Positions 1-8,737 of a stretch of 64,000 nucleotides of DNA are shown here, piece after piece. Both the position numbers and the translations under genes were made by a program. Position 1 is the first letter of the stretch, and every line of letters begins with the position of its first letter. The stretch comes from Halobaculum magnesiiphilum. GTDB lineage: Archaea; Halobacteriota; Halobacteria; Halobacteriales; Haloferacaceae. The stretch covers positions 62,001 to 126,000 of the forward strand of contig NZ_CP081958.1 of the NCBI RefSeq assembly GCF_019823105.1. The letters run 5' to 3'. The notes under the pieces are model-generated. The model saw only the letters and a list, made by a program, of their open reading frames with translations, did not search any database and was not told where the DNA came from.

Positions 1-476
1 CGGCGGATCCCCCGGATCCCGCCCCCGCCGCCGGCCCGGGAGGCGACGTACACGCCGATGGTGTAGATGAGCACCGACTGGACCGCGAGATACAGCACCG
101 CCGCCGGCCGGCCGCCCGCGGGGAACGCGAAGTCCGACAGCGGGATGCCGTAGTTACCCGAGTTGGGGAACGTCGCCGCGAGCACCAGCGCCGAGAGGCG
201 GGGCTCCGACTCGCCGAGCAGCCGTCCGACCCCCTCGGCGACGACGAGCATCCCGAGGACGTACGCCGTGACCGCGATCGTCATCCGGGCGATCGTGGCG
301 CCGGAGAAGGCGGCGGTCGCGAGGCTGTGGAGCACGAGTGCCGGCGCGAGCACGTACACGACGACCGTGTTCAGCGGGTCGGCGTCGATGTCGCTCGCGC
401 GCCCCAGCGCGAACCCGAAGGCCGCGACCGTGATGATCGGCAGGACCGCGCCCGCGAAGATGTCGAGAAGCGCCAC
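1..476 (-). CDS. AEC-family transporter (auxin efflux carrier type), N-terminal part
   Basis: Probable secondary transporter of the AEC/membrane transport protein family; substrate unknown. The minus-strand reading frame begins with a hydrophobic segment (LLDIFAGAVLPIITVAAFG) and contains the family motif FPNSGNYGIPL. Several further membrane segments follow before a Gly-rich loop, and the frame is still open at base 1, so the C-terminal half lies outside the window. I chose the GTG at 474-476 because it directly precedes the first membrane helix; a TTG at 501-503 and a GTG near 515 are alternatives. A second AEC protein lies at 55889-56821. The family call is firm, the start is not. Confidence 0.75.
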   Translation of the reverse strand, partial: MALLDIFAGAVLPIITVAAFGFALGRASDIDADPLNTVVVYVLAPALVLHSLATAAFSGATIARMTIAVTAYVLGMLVVAEGVGRLLGESEPRLSALVLAATFPNSGNYGIPLSDFAFPAGGRPAAVLYLAVQSVLIYTIGVYVASRAGGGGGIRGIR

Positions 477-624
477 GTGGGCCGTTCCTGCCGGCGACGC
501 CAAGAGCGGATCGACTTCGGCAGGCGCGACGGCCGCCGCGTCCCCGGGGACCGTTCCGGTGGTCCGGACCGGGTGTCCCGAACCACCGCCTCACGGGGCG
601 GGGACTCGCGGTTCCAGCACGTCG

Positions 625-2787
625 TCACGGTTCCCGCACGTCGACGCCCGCGAACTCGAAGCGAGCGCCGCCCGCCCCGCTCTCGTCGACCCGGACCCGC
701 CAGCCGTGTGCGTCCGCGATCTGCTCGACGATGTTCAGGCCGAACCCCGTTCCCCCGTCGGCCGTCGAGTAGCCGGCCTCGAAGACGGTGTCGCGCTCGG
801 CGGGCGGGATCCCCGGGCCATCGTCGGCGACGGAGAAGCCGCCGTCGGCCCGACCGACCGACACCGTGACCTCCTCCCCGGCGTGCTCGACGGCGTTCCG
901 GATCAGGTTCTCGAGGAGCTGGCGGAGCTGGTCCCGATCCGCCTCGACGACAGCGCCCGACTCGACAGCGAGCGTCGCGTCGCCGGTCGACACCGTCCCC
1001 CAGCAGGCGCCGACCAGCTCACCCAGGCGGATCGGTTCGACGGTCATCGCGTCCTCGCCCTCCCTGGCGAGCGTGAGCAGGTCGTCGGTGAGCGCGTCCA
1101 TGCGGTCGAGCGCGTTCTCGACGGCCGCGACGTGCTCGCTGTCGGTCTCCTCGGCGACCAGCGAGAGATTCCCCCGCGCGACAGCAAGCGGGCCTCGGAG
1201 GTCGTGACTGACGACGCTCGTGAACCGGTCCAGCCGCTCGTTGCGGTCGACCAGCTCCCGCTCGCGGGCCGTCCGCTCGCCGATGTCGCGGTCGATGGCG
1301 ACGAACCTGTCCTCGCCGTCGAGGTCGAGCCTGATGAGGTGGATCTCGATGGGGAGCGTCGTGCCGTCACTGCGCTTCAGCTCGCCCTCGAACCGTCGCG
1401 GCGTGTTCGTGGGCAGGTCGGCCCAGAAGGAGCGCGCGTGTTCCGGGTCGACCGTCGGGTCGAGATCCCACACTCGCATCCCGACGAGCTCCTCCTCGTC
1501 GTACCCCACTTCCTCACAGAACCGGCGGTTCACGTCGCGGACGACCCCCTCGGCGTCATGTATCACGATCATGTCCGGGGAGTTCTCGAACAGGGCCTCC
1601 AGCCGTGCGGTGCTCGCATGGAGGCGTTGCTCGCGCCGCTTCCGCTCGGTTACGTCGTTCTGGAACCCGACGAAGTTGGTGATCTCCCCGGTATCGTCGC
1701 GGATCGGAAAGACGTTGAGGAGGTTCCAGAACAGCTCCCCGTCGGCGTCGTAGTTGCGTATCTCCGTCGAGACCGGCTCGCCTGCGTCGATCGCCGCCCG
1801 GATCTCGGCGACCGTCTCGGGGTCGGTCTCCGGCCCCTGCAGGAACCGACAGTTCCGGCCGAGGACCGCCGACTCGTCGTACCCCGTCATCTCCTCGAAC
1901 CAGTCGTTCACGTAGACGACGGGGTTGTCCTCCCGCGTCGGGTCCGTGATGACGACGCCCAGCTCGGCGGCGTCGAGCGCGTCGGTCTTGAGCGCCAACT
2001 CCGCCTCGAGCTCGTCCTCGCGGTCCAGCTCCTGCACGATGCAAACGTGACCGCCGTCGTCCATCTGCGTCAGGACCAGCCGCTCCGGGACCGGCCGGCC
2101 GTCCTCGGCGACCCCCGTCGAGCGTCCCCGCCAGGTCCCCTCGGACTCGAGCCGCGGGAGGATCTCGTCGTTGAACCGCCGCGTCTCCTCGGGCGGGTAC
2201 AGCACCTCCCAGTGCTCGCCGATCAGCTCGGCGCGGTCGCGGTCGTACACCCCCGCGTACGCCTCGTTCATGTACTGATAGACGCCGTCCTCGTCGATGA
2301 TCCCGATCCCTTCCTCTGCGGACTCGATCGCCTGGAACCCCCGTCGGACCTGGGCCTCCGCCCGGTGTTTCTCGACCAGGTTCTCGACCTTGTTGGCGAG
2401 CACCGGGTACTCCTCCGGGCCGCCCTTCTGGAGGTACTCGTCGACGCCCGCCGAGATCGCCCGGCTCGCGATCTCCTCGCTCCCTTTCCCCGTGAACAGG
2501 ACGAACGGTACCTCCATCCCCTCCTCGCGGATCTCCTCGAGCAGTTCCAGCCCGTCGGTTCCCGGCATGTCGAAGTCGCTGACGACGCAGTCGAACTCCG
2601 CCTCGCGCAGTTCCCCGAGCGCGGCCTCCGGGTCGGTGCGGACGGTGGTCTCGGCGTCCGCGAGCTCGCGCTTCAGAAACGTCGCGGACAGTTCGGCCAT
2701 GTCCTCGTCGTCGTCCACCAGGAGGATCGAGATGCCTCGCCCCTCGGGCCCGAACAGCGCGATCTCGCTCAGCGGAGACGTGACCAT
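625..2787 (-). CDS. Receiver-PAS-LOV-PAS hybrid sensor histidine kinase
   Basis: Cytoplasmic 720-residue sensor kinase with no membrane segment. Domains in order: response-regulator receiver (about 18-135, phospho-acceptor Asp71 in VVSDFDMPG), PAS 1 (about 150-255), a PAS domain with full LOV features (about 265-378), PAS 3 (about 390-503), HisKA (His528 in SHDLRGPL) and HATPase (LIRNAVEHA, DDGPGIP, GTGFGL). The LOV domain has GRNCRFLQ with Cys313 as candidate flavin-adduct cysteine, Asn345 and Asn355, and Gln376, the positions that contact FMN in known LOV proteins. This suggests blue-light sensing, which is inference. It stands alone, with no partner regulator next to it, and its kinase core resembles that of the kinase at 15304-16461. 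Confidence 0.93.
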   Translation of the reverse strand: MVTSPLSEIALFGPEGRGISILLVDDDEDMAELSATFLKRELADAETTVRTDPEAALGELREAEFDCVVSDFDMPGTDGLELLEEIREEGMEVPFVLFTGKGSEEIASRAISAGVDEYLQKGGPEEYPVLANKVENLVEKHRAEAQVRRGFQAIESAEEGIGIIDEDGVYQYMNEAYAGVYDRDRAELIGEHWEVLYPPEETRRFNDEILPRLESEGTWRGRSTGVAEDGRPVPERLVLTQMDDGGHVCIVQELDREDELEAELALKTDALDAAELGVVITDPTREDNPVVYVNDWFEEMTGYDESAVLGRNCRFLQGPETDPETVAEIRAAIDAGEPVSTEIRNYDADGELFWNLLNVFPIRDDTGEITNFVGFQNDVTERKRREQRLHASTARLEALFENSPDMIVIHDAEGVVRDVNRRFCEEVGYDEEELVGMRVWDLDPTVDPEHARSFWADLPTNTPRRFEGELKRSDGTTLPIEIHLIRLDLDGEDRFVAIDRDIGERTARERELVDRNERLDRFTSVVSHDLRGPLAVARGNLSLVAEETDSEHVAAVENALDRMDALTDDLLTLAREGEDAMTVEPIRLGELVGACWGTVSTGDATLAVESGAVVEADRDQLRQLLENLIRNAVEHAGEEVTVSVGRADGGFSVADDGPGIPPAERDTVFEAGYSTADGGTGFGLNIVEQIADAHGWRVRVDESGAGGARFEFAGVDVREP

Positions 2788-2877
2788 GGACCCACTGTTG
2801 CGCGTGGGATCGTATAATCGAACCCATTCGTTTCCGAATTAGTACATATCCGGGAGTCGGACACGCCCGCTCGACGG

Positions 2878-3585
2878 TCACTCGTCGCCGGCGTTGTCGA
2901 GCAGGCGGTAGCCGTCGGCCGTCTCGCGAACCACGTCGCGGCGCTCCATCTCGTCGAGCACCTCCTCGACGCGTCCCGGCTGGGCGATCTCCATCTCGAT
3001 GCGGTCGATGCCGTGGAACTCCGCGAGGTAGTGGCGCACGTCCTCGACGGAGAACGTCTCGGCGTCCGCCTGCTCCATCGCCCCCGAGGTCAGGTCGATC
3101 ATGTCCTCGATGAAGTTCCAGGGGTACACCATCCACGTCCACTCCTCGAGCTGTTCGCCGACGAAGTCGGGGTCGAACTCCGAGGTCTGCAGCAGCTGGA
3201 GCGTCGCCGTGCGCACCTCGCCGCAGTCGCGGTCGGCGACGTACTCGTGGGCGCGCTTGATCGAGCCGCCCGTATCGGCGATGTCGTCGATGATGAGCAC
3301 GTCCTTGCCCTCGACGCTCCCTTCCGGCATCGGGTAGCGCACGGTCGGCTCGCCCGACTTCTCGGCGGTGCCGACGTAGTGCTCCATCTTGAGGCTCGTG
3401 AGGTCGTTGAGCCCGAGGAAATCACAGATACAACGGCCCGCGAACCAGCCGCCGCGCGCGAGCGCGACGACCACGTCCGGCTCGAAGTTCGCGGCCTTCA
3501 CCTGATCGGAGACGTCCCGACACAGCCCGTAGATGTACTCCCAATTGGTGACCGTACAGTCGAAGTCGTCCGGGAGGTCGCTCAT
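2878..3585 (-). CDS. Purine phosphoribosyltransferase (xanthine/hypoxanthine-guanine type)
   Basis: Type I phosphoribosyltransferase of 235 residues, expected to salvage a purine base with PRPP. The PRPP-binding motif VLIIDDIADTGGS is at residues 96-108, preceded by ALARGGWFAGR (about 41-51), the usual pyrophosphate-loop region. The hood region carries YPWNFIEDM, as in xanthine-type enzymes. The last 80 residues look like a small winged-helix-type extension (ETFSVEDVRHYL... VLDEMERRDVV). It is monocistronic and close behind the LOV kinase start on the same strand. A second, different purine phosphoribosyltransferase is at 41246-41812. The exact base specificity cannot be read from the sequence. 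Confidence 0.85.
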   Translation of the reverse strand: MSDLPDDFDCTVTNWEYIYGLCRDVSDQVKAANFEPDVVVALARGGWFAGRCICDFLGLNDLTSLKMEHYVGTAEKSGEPTVRYPMPEGSVEGKDVLIIDDIADTGGSIKRAHEYVADRDCGEVRTATLQLLQTSEFDPDFVGEQLEEWTWMVYPWNFIEDMIDLTSGAMEQADAETFSVEDVRHYLAEFHGIDRIEMEIAQPGRVEEVLDEMERRDVVRETADGYRLLDNAGDE

Positions 3586-3933
3586 TACCGGCCTCTCGTG
3601 GCGGTGTTCGTATAAGGGTTTACAGCCGCGATCGTTCGGACCCGACGACGGTGCGGTCCGACGGCGACCGGGTCACAAATTCGGCCCACAGGGAAACGCC
3701 TTTACTCGCGTCGGATCTGTACTCCGGTAATGAGCGAGACGCCGACCTCGACGCGCGCCGTCGCCGTCGAGCCCCGCGTCCGCCCCGCCTTCTCCGCGAA
3801 ACCGAAACGTGTGTGAGATCGTCCCTGGCCTGGCGTAGCGGCCGGTCGGGGGTGAGTTTCGGTCCGCCCGTGCCCGCCCGCATCCAGAACACACCCGACG
3901 AATCCACCCGACGAACCCAGACACACCACATCC
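3586..3933. other. 348-bp intergenic region upstream of dapA
   Basis: This gap separates the divergent phosphoribosyltransferase and dapA genes. I see no tRNA or other structured RNA gene. A 28-codon open frame starts at ATG 3730 and ends at 3816 on the plus strand; it has no recognisable family and may be chance. The stretch AAACGCCTTTACTCG (around 3693-3708) is the least GC-rich part and could hold a promoter. Confidence 0.4.
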
Positions 3934-4857
3934 ATGACGATATCCCACGACACCTTCGCCGGCGTCTACCCGGCGATGACGACGCCGTTCACCGACGGTA
4001 CCGACGAGGTCGACCACGAACAGCTCGCGGCCGACGCCCGACGACTCGCCGACGCCGGCGTCGACGGGCTCGTCCCCGTCGGCTCGACCGGCGAGGCCGC
4101 GACGCTCACCCACGACGAACACGCCGAGGTCGTCGAGACGGTCGTCGACGCCGTCGACGTGCCAGTGATCGCCGGCACCGGCTCGAACTCGACGCGCGAG
4201 GCGCTCGATCTCACCGAGCGCGCGGCCGACGCCGGCGCCGACGCCGCCCTGCTCATCTCGCCGTACTACAACAAGCCCGAGCCCGCGGGCCAGTACGAGC
4301 ACTTCGCGACCGTCGCGGACGCCGTCGACATCCCGCAGGTCGTGTACAACGTCCCGAGCCGCACCGGCCTCAACCTCGACGTCGACACCGTCGTCGACCT
4401 CGCGGCCCACGAGAACGTCCGGGGGTACAAGGCCGCCTCCGGCGACGCGAACCGGATCTCGGAGGTCATCGAGCGCACGCGCGACGAGCAGTTCGACGTG
4501 CTCTCGGGTGACGACGGGATGACGCTCCCGCTCATGTCGATGGGCGCGACGGGCACCATCTCGGTCACCGCCAACGTCGAGCCCGAGCGAACCGCCGGGC
4601 TGGTTCACGCCGCCCTCGACGGCGACTTCGAGTGCGCACGCGAGATCCACCACGAACTCGGCCCGCTGACCCGGGCGCTCTTCCGCGAGACGAACCCCAT
4701 CCCGGTGAAGGAGGCGATGGCGATCCGCGGCTACGGACCCGCCGAACTGCGCCCGCCGCTCACTCGCGGCAGCGACGAGACCCTGCGCGTGCTGACGGAG
4801 CTGCTCGCGGAGCTGGAGGAAACAGCCGACACGGCGGCGACCGCGACGGAGGTCTGA
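3934..4857 (+). CDS. dapA: 4-hydroxy-tetrahydrodipicolinate synthase
   Basis: Condenses pyruvate with aspartate semialdehyde in the first committed step of lysine synthesis by the diaminopimelate route. The 307-residue protein is a TIM barrel of normal family length. It shows the pyruvate-binding GSTGE motif (50-54), the catalytic Tyr138 in VYNVPSRT and the Schiff-base Lys166 in GYKAASGD. It is the first gene of a six-gene lysine operon; dapB starts one base after its stop codon. The related enzymes N-acetylneuraminate lyase and KDG aldolase share the fold, but the operon context makes DapA the clear choice. Confidence 0.96.
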   Translation: MTISHDTFAGVYPAMTTPFTDGTDEVDHEQLAADARRLADAGVDGLVPVGSTGEAATLTHDEHAEVVETVVDAVDVPVIAGTGSNSTREALDLTERAADAGADAALLISPYYNKPEPAGQYEHFATVADAVDIPQVVYNVPSRTGLNLDVDTVVDLAAHENVRGYKAASGDANRISEVIERTRDEQFDVLSGDDGMTLPLMSMGATGTISVTANVEPERTAGLVHAALDGDFECAREIHHELGPLTRALFRETNPIPVKEAMAIRGYGPAELRPPLTRGSDETLRVLTELLAELEETADTAATATEV

Positions 4858-4858
4858 G

Positions 4859-5647
4859 ATGGCGGCCGAGACGGGCGACTCGATCCGGGTCGCCGTCACC
4901 GGCGCCGGCGGCCGGATGGGACGGGAAGTGATCGAGGCCGCGAGCGACCGCGACGACTGCGAGGTCGCGCTGGCGGTCAACCGCTCGCCGGTCGACCCCG
5001 TCGCCGGCGTCGAGGTCAGGGACGCGGCCGACCTGCCGGCGCTGCTCGCGGGCGCCGACCCCGCGGTCGACGTGCTGGTCGACTTCACCGGCCCCGACTC
5101 AAGCGTCGAGTACGTCACCGCCGCCGCCGGGGCGGGCGTCGCCTGCGTCGTCGGCACGACCGGCTTCGACGACGAGCAGGAGGCCGCGATCGCCGACGCC
5201 GCCGACGCGGTTCCCGTCCTGCGCGCGTCGAACTTCTCGCGGGGGATCGCGGCCCTGCGCCGGGCAGTCTCGGCCGCCGCCGCCGCGCTCCCCGGCTACG
5301 ACGTGGAGGTCACGGAGACCCACCACAACGGGAAGGTGGACGCGCCGAGCGGAACGGCGCTCACCCTCCTCGACGACATCGAGGAGGCCCGCCCCGACCT
5401 GGACGAGCGCGTCCACGGCCGCGAGGGCGACGCCCCGCGGACGGACGGGGAGATCGGTGTCCACGCTCGCCGCGCGGGCGACATCGCCGGCGAGCACGAG
5501 GTGCTCATGGCCGGCGACGAGAACGTGCTGGAACTGACCCACCGCGCCGGCTCCCGGCGCGTGTTCGCCGCCGGCGCGCTCGACGCCGCCGCGTGGCTGG
5601 CCGGCCGCGACGCCGGCGCCTACGACTTCACGGAGGTACTCGAATGA
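4859..5647 (+). CDS. dapB: 4-hydroxy-tetrahydrodipicolinate reductase
   Basis: NAD(P)H-dependent reductase giving tetrahydrodipicolinate, the second step of the pathway. The 262-residue protein opens with the nucleotide-binding loop VTGAGGRMG (about 13-21). Its C-terminal substrate domain holds THHNGKVDAPSGTA, the DapB signature with the catalytic His and Lys. It is the second gene of the dap operon, and its stop overlaps the dapD start as ATGA. Confidence 0.96.
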   Translation: MAAETGDSIRVAVTGAGGRMGREVIEAASDRDDCEVALAVNRSPVDPVAGVEVRDAADLPALLAGADPAVDVLVDFTGPDSSVEYVTAAAGAGVACVVGTTGFDDEQEAAIADAADAVPVLRASNFSRGIAALRRAVSAAAAALPGYDVEVTETHHNGKVDAPSGTALTLLDDIEEARPDLDERVHGREGDAPRTDGEIGVHARRAGDIAGEHEVLMAGDENVLELTHRAGSRRVFAAGALDAAAWLAGRDAGAYDFTEVLE

Positions 5648-6489
5648 CGACGACACTGGAATCCGACATCGACGACCTGTGGCACCGCTACGACGACGGA
5701 CTCACCGCGGCCGACGCGACCGCCGACGACCGAGGCACCCTCGATGAGTTCCTCGACGCGCTGGAGGCCGGCGAGGTCCGCGCCGCGCGCAAGACTGGCG
5801 ACGGTGTCGACTCCTGGGAGGCGAACGAGTGGGTCAAGCGGGGGGTCCTCCTGAACTTCGGGCTGCGCGAGACCGAGCGCCGCGAGTACGGCGGCGTCGG
5901 CTACTACGACGTGCTCCCGCTGCGCGAGACCGAGGACTTGGCGGCCAGAGGGGCGCGCAACACCCCCGACGGGACCGTGCTCCGCCGGGGCGCCCACCTC
6001 GGCGACGACACGATCATGATGAGCCCGTCGTTCGTCAACATCGCCGCGTCCGTCGGCGACGGCACCCTCGTCGACTCCTGTGACACGGTCGGCTCCTGCG
6101 CTCAACTGGGCGAGAACGTGAAGCTCGGCGCGAACACGCTGATCGGCGGCGTGCTGGAGCCGGTCGAGGACGCGCCCGTGATCATCGAGGACGGCGTCTC
6201 GCTGGGCGCGGGCTGTCGCGTCACCTCCGGGTTCCGCGTCGGCGAGAACTCGATCGTCGGGGAGAACACGCTGCTCACCCCCAGGATCCCGGTGTACGAC
6301 CTCGTCGAGGAGGAGGTCGTCTACGGTCACCTGCCCGAGAACCGCCGCGCGTTCACCCGGTTCGTCGAGTCGAGCGTCAGCGACCACGACCTGTTCGAGG
6401 GCGGCGCGTACAAGCCCGCGGTCGTCGCCACCGACGTGGAGACGGAGACGCTGGAGGCGACTCGGCGCGAGGACGCGCTGCGCGAATGA
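5644..6489 (+). CDS. dapD: Tetrahydrodipicolinate N-succinyltransferase
   Basis: Succinylates (possibly acetylates) tetrahydrodipicolinate. The 281-residue protein has a left-handed beta-helix of hexapeptide repeats in the middle (about 120-215: runs such as GAHLGDDTIMM, VSLGAGCRV, VGENSIVGENTLL), typical of DapD. I chose the ATG at 5644 because it overlaps the dapB stop (ATGA) and removes an unrelated Arg-rich N-terminus that an upstream start would add. It lies between dapB and lysA in the operon. Its presence places this operon on the acylated branch of the pathway. Confidence 0.93.
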   Translation: MTTTLESDIDDLWHRYDDGLTAADATADDRGTLDEFLDALEAGEVRAARKTGDGVDSWEANEWVKRGVLLNFGLRETERREYGGVGYYDVLPLRETEDLAARGARNTPDGTVLRRGAHLGDDTIMMSPSFVNIAASVGDGTLVDSCDTVGSCAQLGENVKLGANTLIGGVLEPVEDAPVIIEDGVSLGAGCRVTSGFRVGENSIVGENTLLTPRIPVYDLVEEEVVYGHLPENRRAFTRFVESSVSDHDLFEGGAYKPAVVATDVETETLEATRREDALRE

Positions 6490-7754
6490 GCGACGAGCAG
6501 CTACGAGGGGCTGAGAACCCGCCGATCCGGCGACTCGCGGAGTGGGACGTCGAGCGACTGCGCGAGCTGGCGGGCGAGCAGGGCACGCCGCTGTACGTCA
6601 CCGACACCGACCGGGTCGCCGAGAACTGCGCCCGTCTCCGGGCCGCCTTCCCGGACGCGGACGTGAAGTACGCAGCCAAGGCCCACACCGGTCGGGCCGT
6701 CCTCGAAACGGTCCGCGAGGCCGGTCTCGACGCCGAGTGCGCCTCCGCCGGCGAGGTTCGCCGGGCGCTCGACGCCGGGTTCCCCGGCGCGCGCGTCGAC
6801 TACACCGCGGTCAACCCTCCCGCTCGCGACCTCGATAGCGTGGTCGAGTGGTGGGACGACCACCCCGACATCACGGTCACCGTCGGCGCGCGCGACACGC
6901 TCGACCGGCTCGCCGAGCGGGGCTACGACGGCCGCGTCTGCGTCCGGGTCAACCCCGGCGTCGGCGCGGGCCACCACGAGAAGGTCCGCACGGGCGCGGC
7001 GCCGAAGTTCGGCGTCCCGTACGACCGCGCGGCCGAGGTCGTCGCCGACGCGCGCGACCGGTTCGAGGTCGTCGGGGTCCACGCCCACGCCGGGTCGGGC
7101 ATCCACGGCGAGGAGGACCTGGCCGCCCACCGCGACCTCGTCGCCCGGATGGGCGAGCTGGCGCGCGAGATCGGCGACGACGAACTGGAGTTCGTCGACG
7201 TGGGCGGCGGGTTCGGCGTCCCGTACCATGAGGACGACCCGGCGCTCGACCTCGATTCGGTCGCGGACGCGACCCGGGAGGCGCTGGGCGACCTCGACGC
7301 GACGCTGGCGGTCGAGCCCGGGCGCTACGTCGTCGCCGACGCGGGCGTCCTGCTGACCCGGGTGAACACCGTGAAGCCGACGGCCGAGACGACGGTCGCC
7401 GGCGTCGACGCCGGGATGACGGACCTGCTTCGCCCGGCGATGTACGACGCGTACCACGCGATCCGGAACCTCGACGCCGGCGACGCTGGCGACGCCCGGG
7501 AGACCGGCCCGGTGACGGTCGCGGGGCCCATCTGCGAGACGGGCGACACGTTCTGCGACGGGCGGGAGCTGCCGCTCCCGGATAGGGGCGACCTGCTGGC
7601 AGTCGGCAACGCGGGCGCCTACGGCTACGAGATGGCTTCGACGTACAACTCCCGCCCGCGACTCGCGGAGGTGAGCCTCGCCGGCGATGTGCTCCGCGAG
7701 CGCGAGACGCTCGCGGGAGTTACCCGGCTGGAGCGGGGAGGGGCGGACGAATGA
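6486..7754 (+). CDS. lysA: Diaminopimelate decarboxylase
   Basis: PLP enzyme that decarboxylates meso-diaminopimelate to lysine, the last pathway step. The 422-residue fold type III enzyme has the PLP lysine K65 in VKYAAKAHT, the glycine-rich phosphate site DVGGGFG, and the active-site CETGDTFCDGRELP segment near the C-terminus that marks DAP decarboxylases. It overlaps dapD and dapF by ATGA. Although it acts last, it is fourth in the operon. Confidence 0.95.
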   Translation: MSDEQLRGAENPPIRRLAEWDVERLRELAGEQGTPLYVTDTDRVAENCARLRAAFPDADVKYAAKAHTGRAVLETVREAGLDAECASAGEVRRALDAGFPGARVDYTAVNPPARDLDSVVEWWDDHPDITVTVGARDTLDRLAERGYDGRVCVRVNPGVGAGHHEKVRTGAAPKFGVPYDRAAEVVADARDRFEVVGVHAHAGSGIHGEEDLAAHRDLVARMGELAREIGDDELEFVDVGGGFGVPYHEDDPALDLDSVADATREALGDLDATLAVEPGRYVVADAGVLLTRVNTVKPTAETTVAGVDAGMTDLLRPAMYDAYHAIRNLDAGDAGDARETGPVTVAGPICETGDTFCDGRELPLPDRGDLLAVGNAGAYGYEMASTYNSRPRLAEVSLAGDVLRERETLAGVTRLERGGADE

Positions 7755-8737
7755 GCGAGTCGACGGAGCCGACCGAATCCGCCGGTTCCCGGACGGTCCC
7801 GGCGGTGAAGTACCACGGCACGGGCAACGACTTCCTCGTCGTCGACGCCGCCGACGCCGACGGACGGGTGCCCGACCGCGGCGCGTTCGCGGTCCACCAC
7901 TGCGACCGCGAGACAGGCGTCGAGGGGGCCGATCGCACGGGTGCCGACGGCGTCCTGTTCATGGACATCGACGAGAACACCGTCGGCGGCGACGGGCCCG
8001 TTACGGCCACGATGACGCTCGTCCAGCCGGACGCATCGATCGCCGAGATGTGCGGCAACGGCGCGCGCTGTGCCGCCGCGTGGGTGCGCGAGCGCACCGG
8101 CGCCGACGTGGTCGATCTGGAGACGCCGGCGGGCGTCCGTCGTGCCGAGGTCCGCACCGGCGACGTGGACGGAACCGGCGGCGACGACCGCGCGAGCGAC
8201 GCCGACGAGGTCACCGTCGAAGTGGAGATGGGTCGCCCGTCGTTCGCTCCCGCGGACGTACCGCTGGCCGCCGACCGCGACGAACCGCTCGTCGAGGAAC
8301 CCGTCGAGGGGCTGACCGTCACCGCCGTCGACACCGGCGTCCCCCACGCCGTCGCGTTCGTCGACGGCGACGCCGGCGGCGTCGACGGCCTGGACCTGGA
8401 GTCGGTCGCGCCGCCGGTCCGCCACGCCGACGTCTTCCCGGAAGGGGCGAACGTCACCCTCGCGACGCGGACCGGCGAGGGAACCTTCGACCAGCGCACC
8501 TACGAGCGCGGCGTCGAGGGCGAGACGCGAGCGTGCGGCACCGGCGCGGTCGCCGTGGGCGCGTCCGCGCGCCGCCTCGGCCTGGCCGACAGAACCGACC
8601 TCGCCGTGTCGCCGCCGGGCGGCACCCTGCGGATCACGGTCCCCGAGGACGCGTCGGCGACGCTCACTGGACCGGCCGAGCGGGAGTTCGAGATCGACCT
8701 CGCGGTCCCGGAGTCGGGGACGGGGGGCGACGAATGA
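7751..8737 (+). CDS. dapF: Diaminopimelate epimerase
   Basis: Converts LL- to meso-diaminopimelate by a cofactor-free two-cysteine mechanism. The 328-residue protein shows both catalytic motifs: Cys101 in MCGNGARC and a second Cys near 261 in ACGTGAVA. The N-terminal KYHGTGNDFLVVD is the family signature. It is longer than the usual 270-290 residues because of acidic inserts such as GDVDGTGGDDRASDADE. It overlaps lysA and dapE by ATGA. Confidence 0.95.
   Translation: MSESTEPTESAGSRTVPAVKYHGTGNDFLVVDAADADGRVPDRGAFAVHHCDRETGVEGADRTGADGVLFMDIDENTVGGDGPVTATMTLVQPDASIAEMCGNGARCAAAWVRERTGADVVDLETPAGVRRAEVRTGDVDGTGGDDRASDADEVTVEVEMGRPSFAPADVPLAADRDEPLVEEPVEGLTVTAVDTGVPHAVAFVDGDAGGVDGLDLESVAPPVRHADVFPEGANVTLATRTGEGTFDQRTYERGVEGETRACGTGAVAVGASARRLGLADRTDLAVSPPGGTLRITVPEDASATLTGPAEREFEIDLAVPESGTGGDE

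Noticed and set aside
163-2817. Plus-strand open frame of 884 codons across the AEC and LOV kinase genes
   Set aside because: The translation is Arg/Val/Leu/Asp-rich with no domain. It is the complement of real genes on the minus strand, which have clear domains; long antisense frames are expected at this G+C.
3826-3860. Possible tRNA-like stem around GGCCTGGCGTAGCGGCCGG upstream of dapA
   Set aside because: No T-loop (GGTTCGAATCC-like) or anticodon arm can be placed, so it does not form a cloverleaf.
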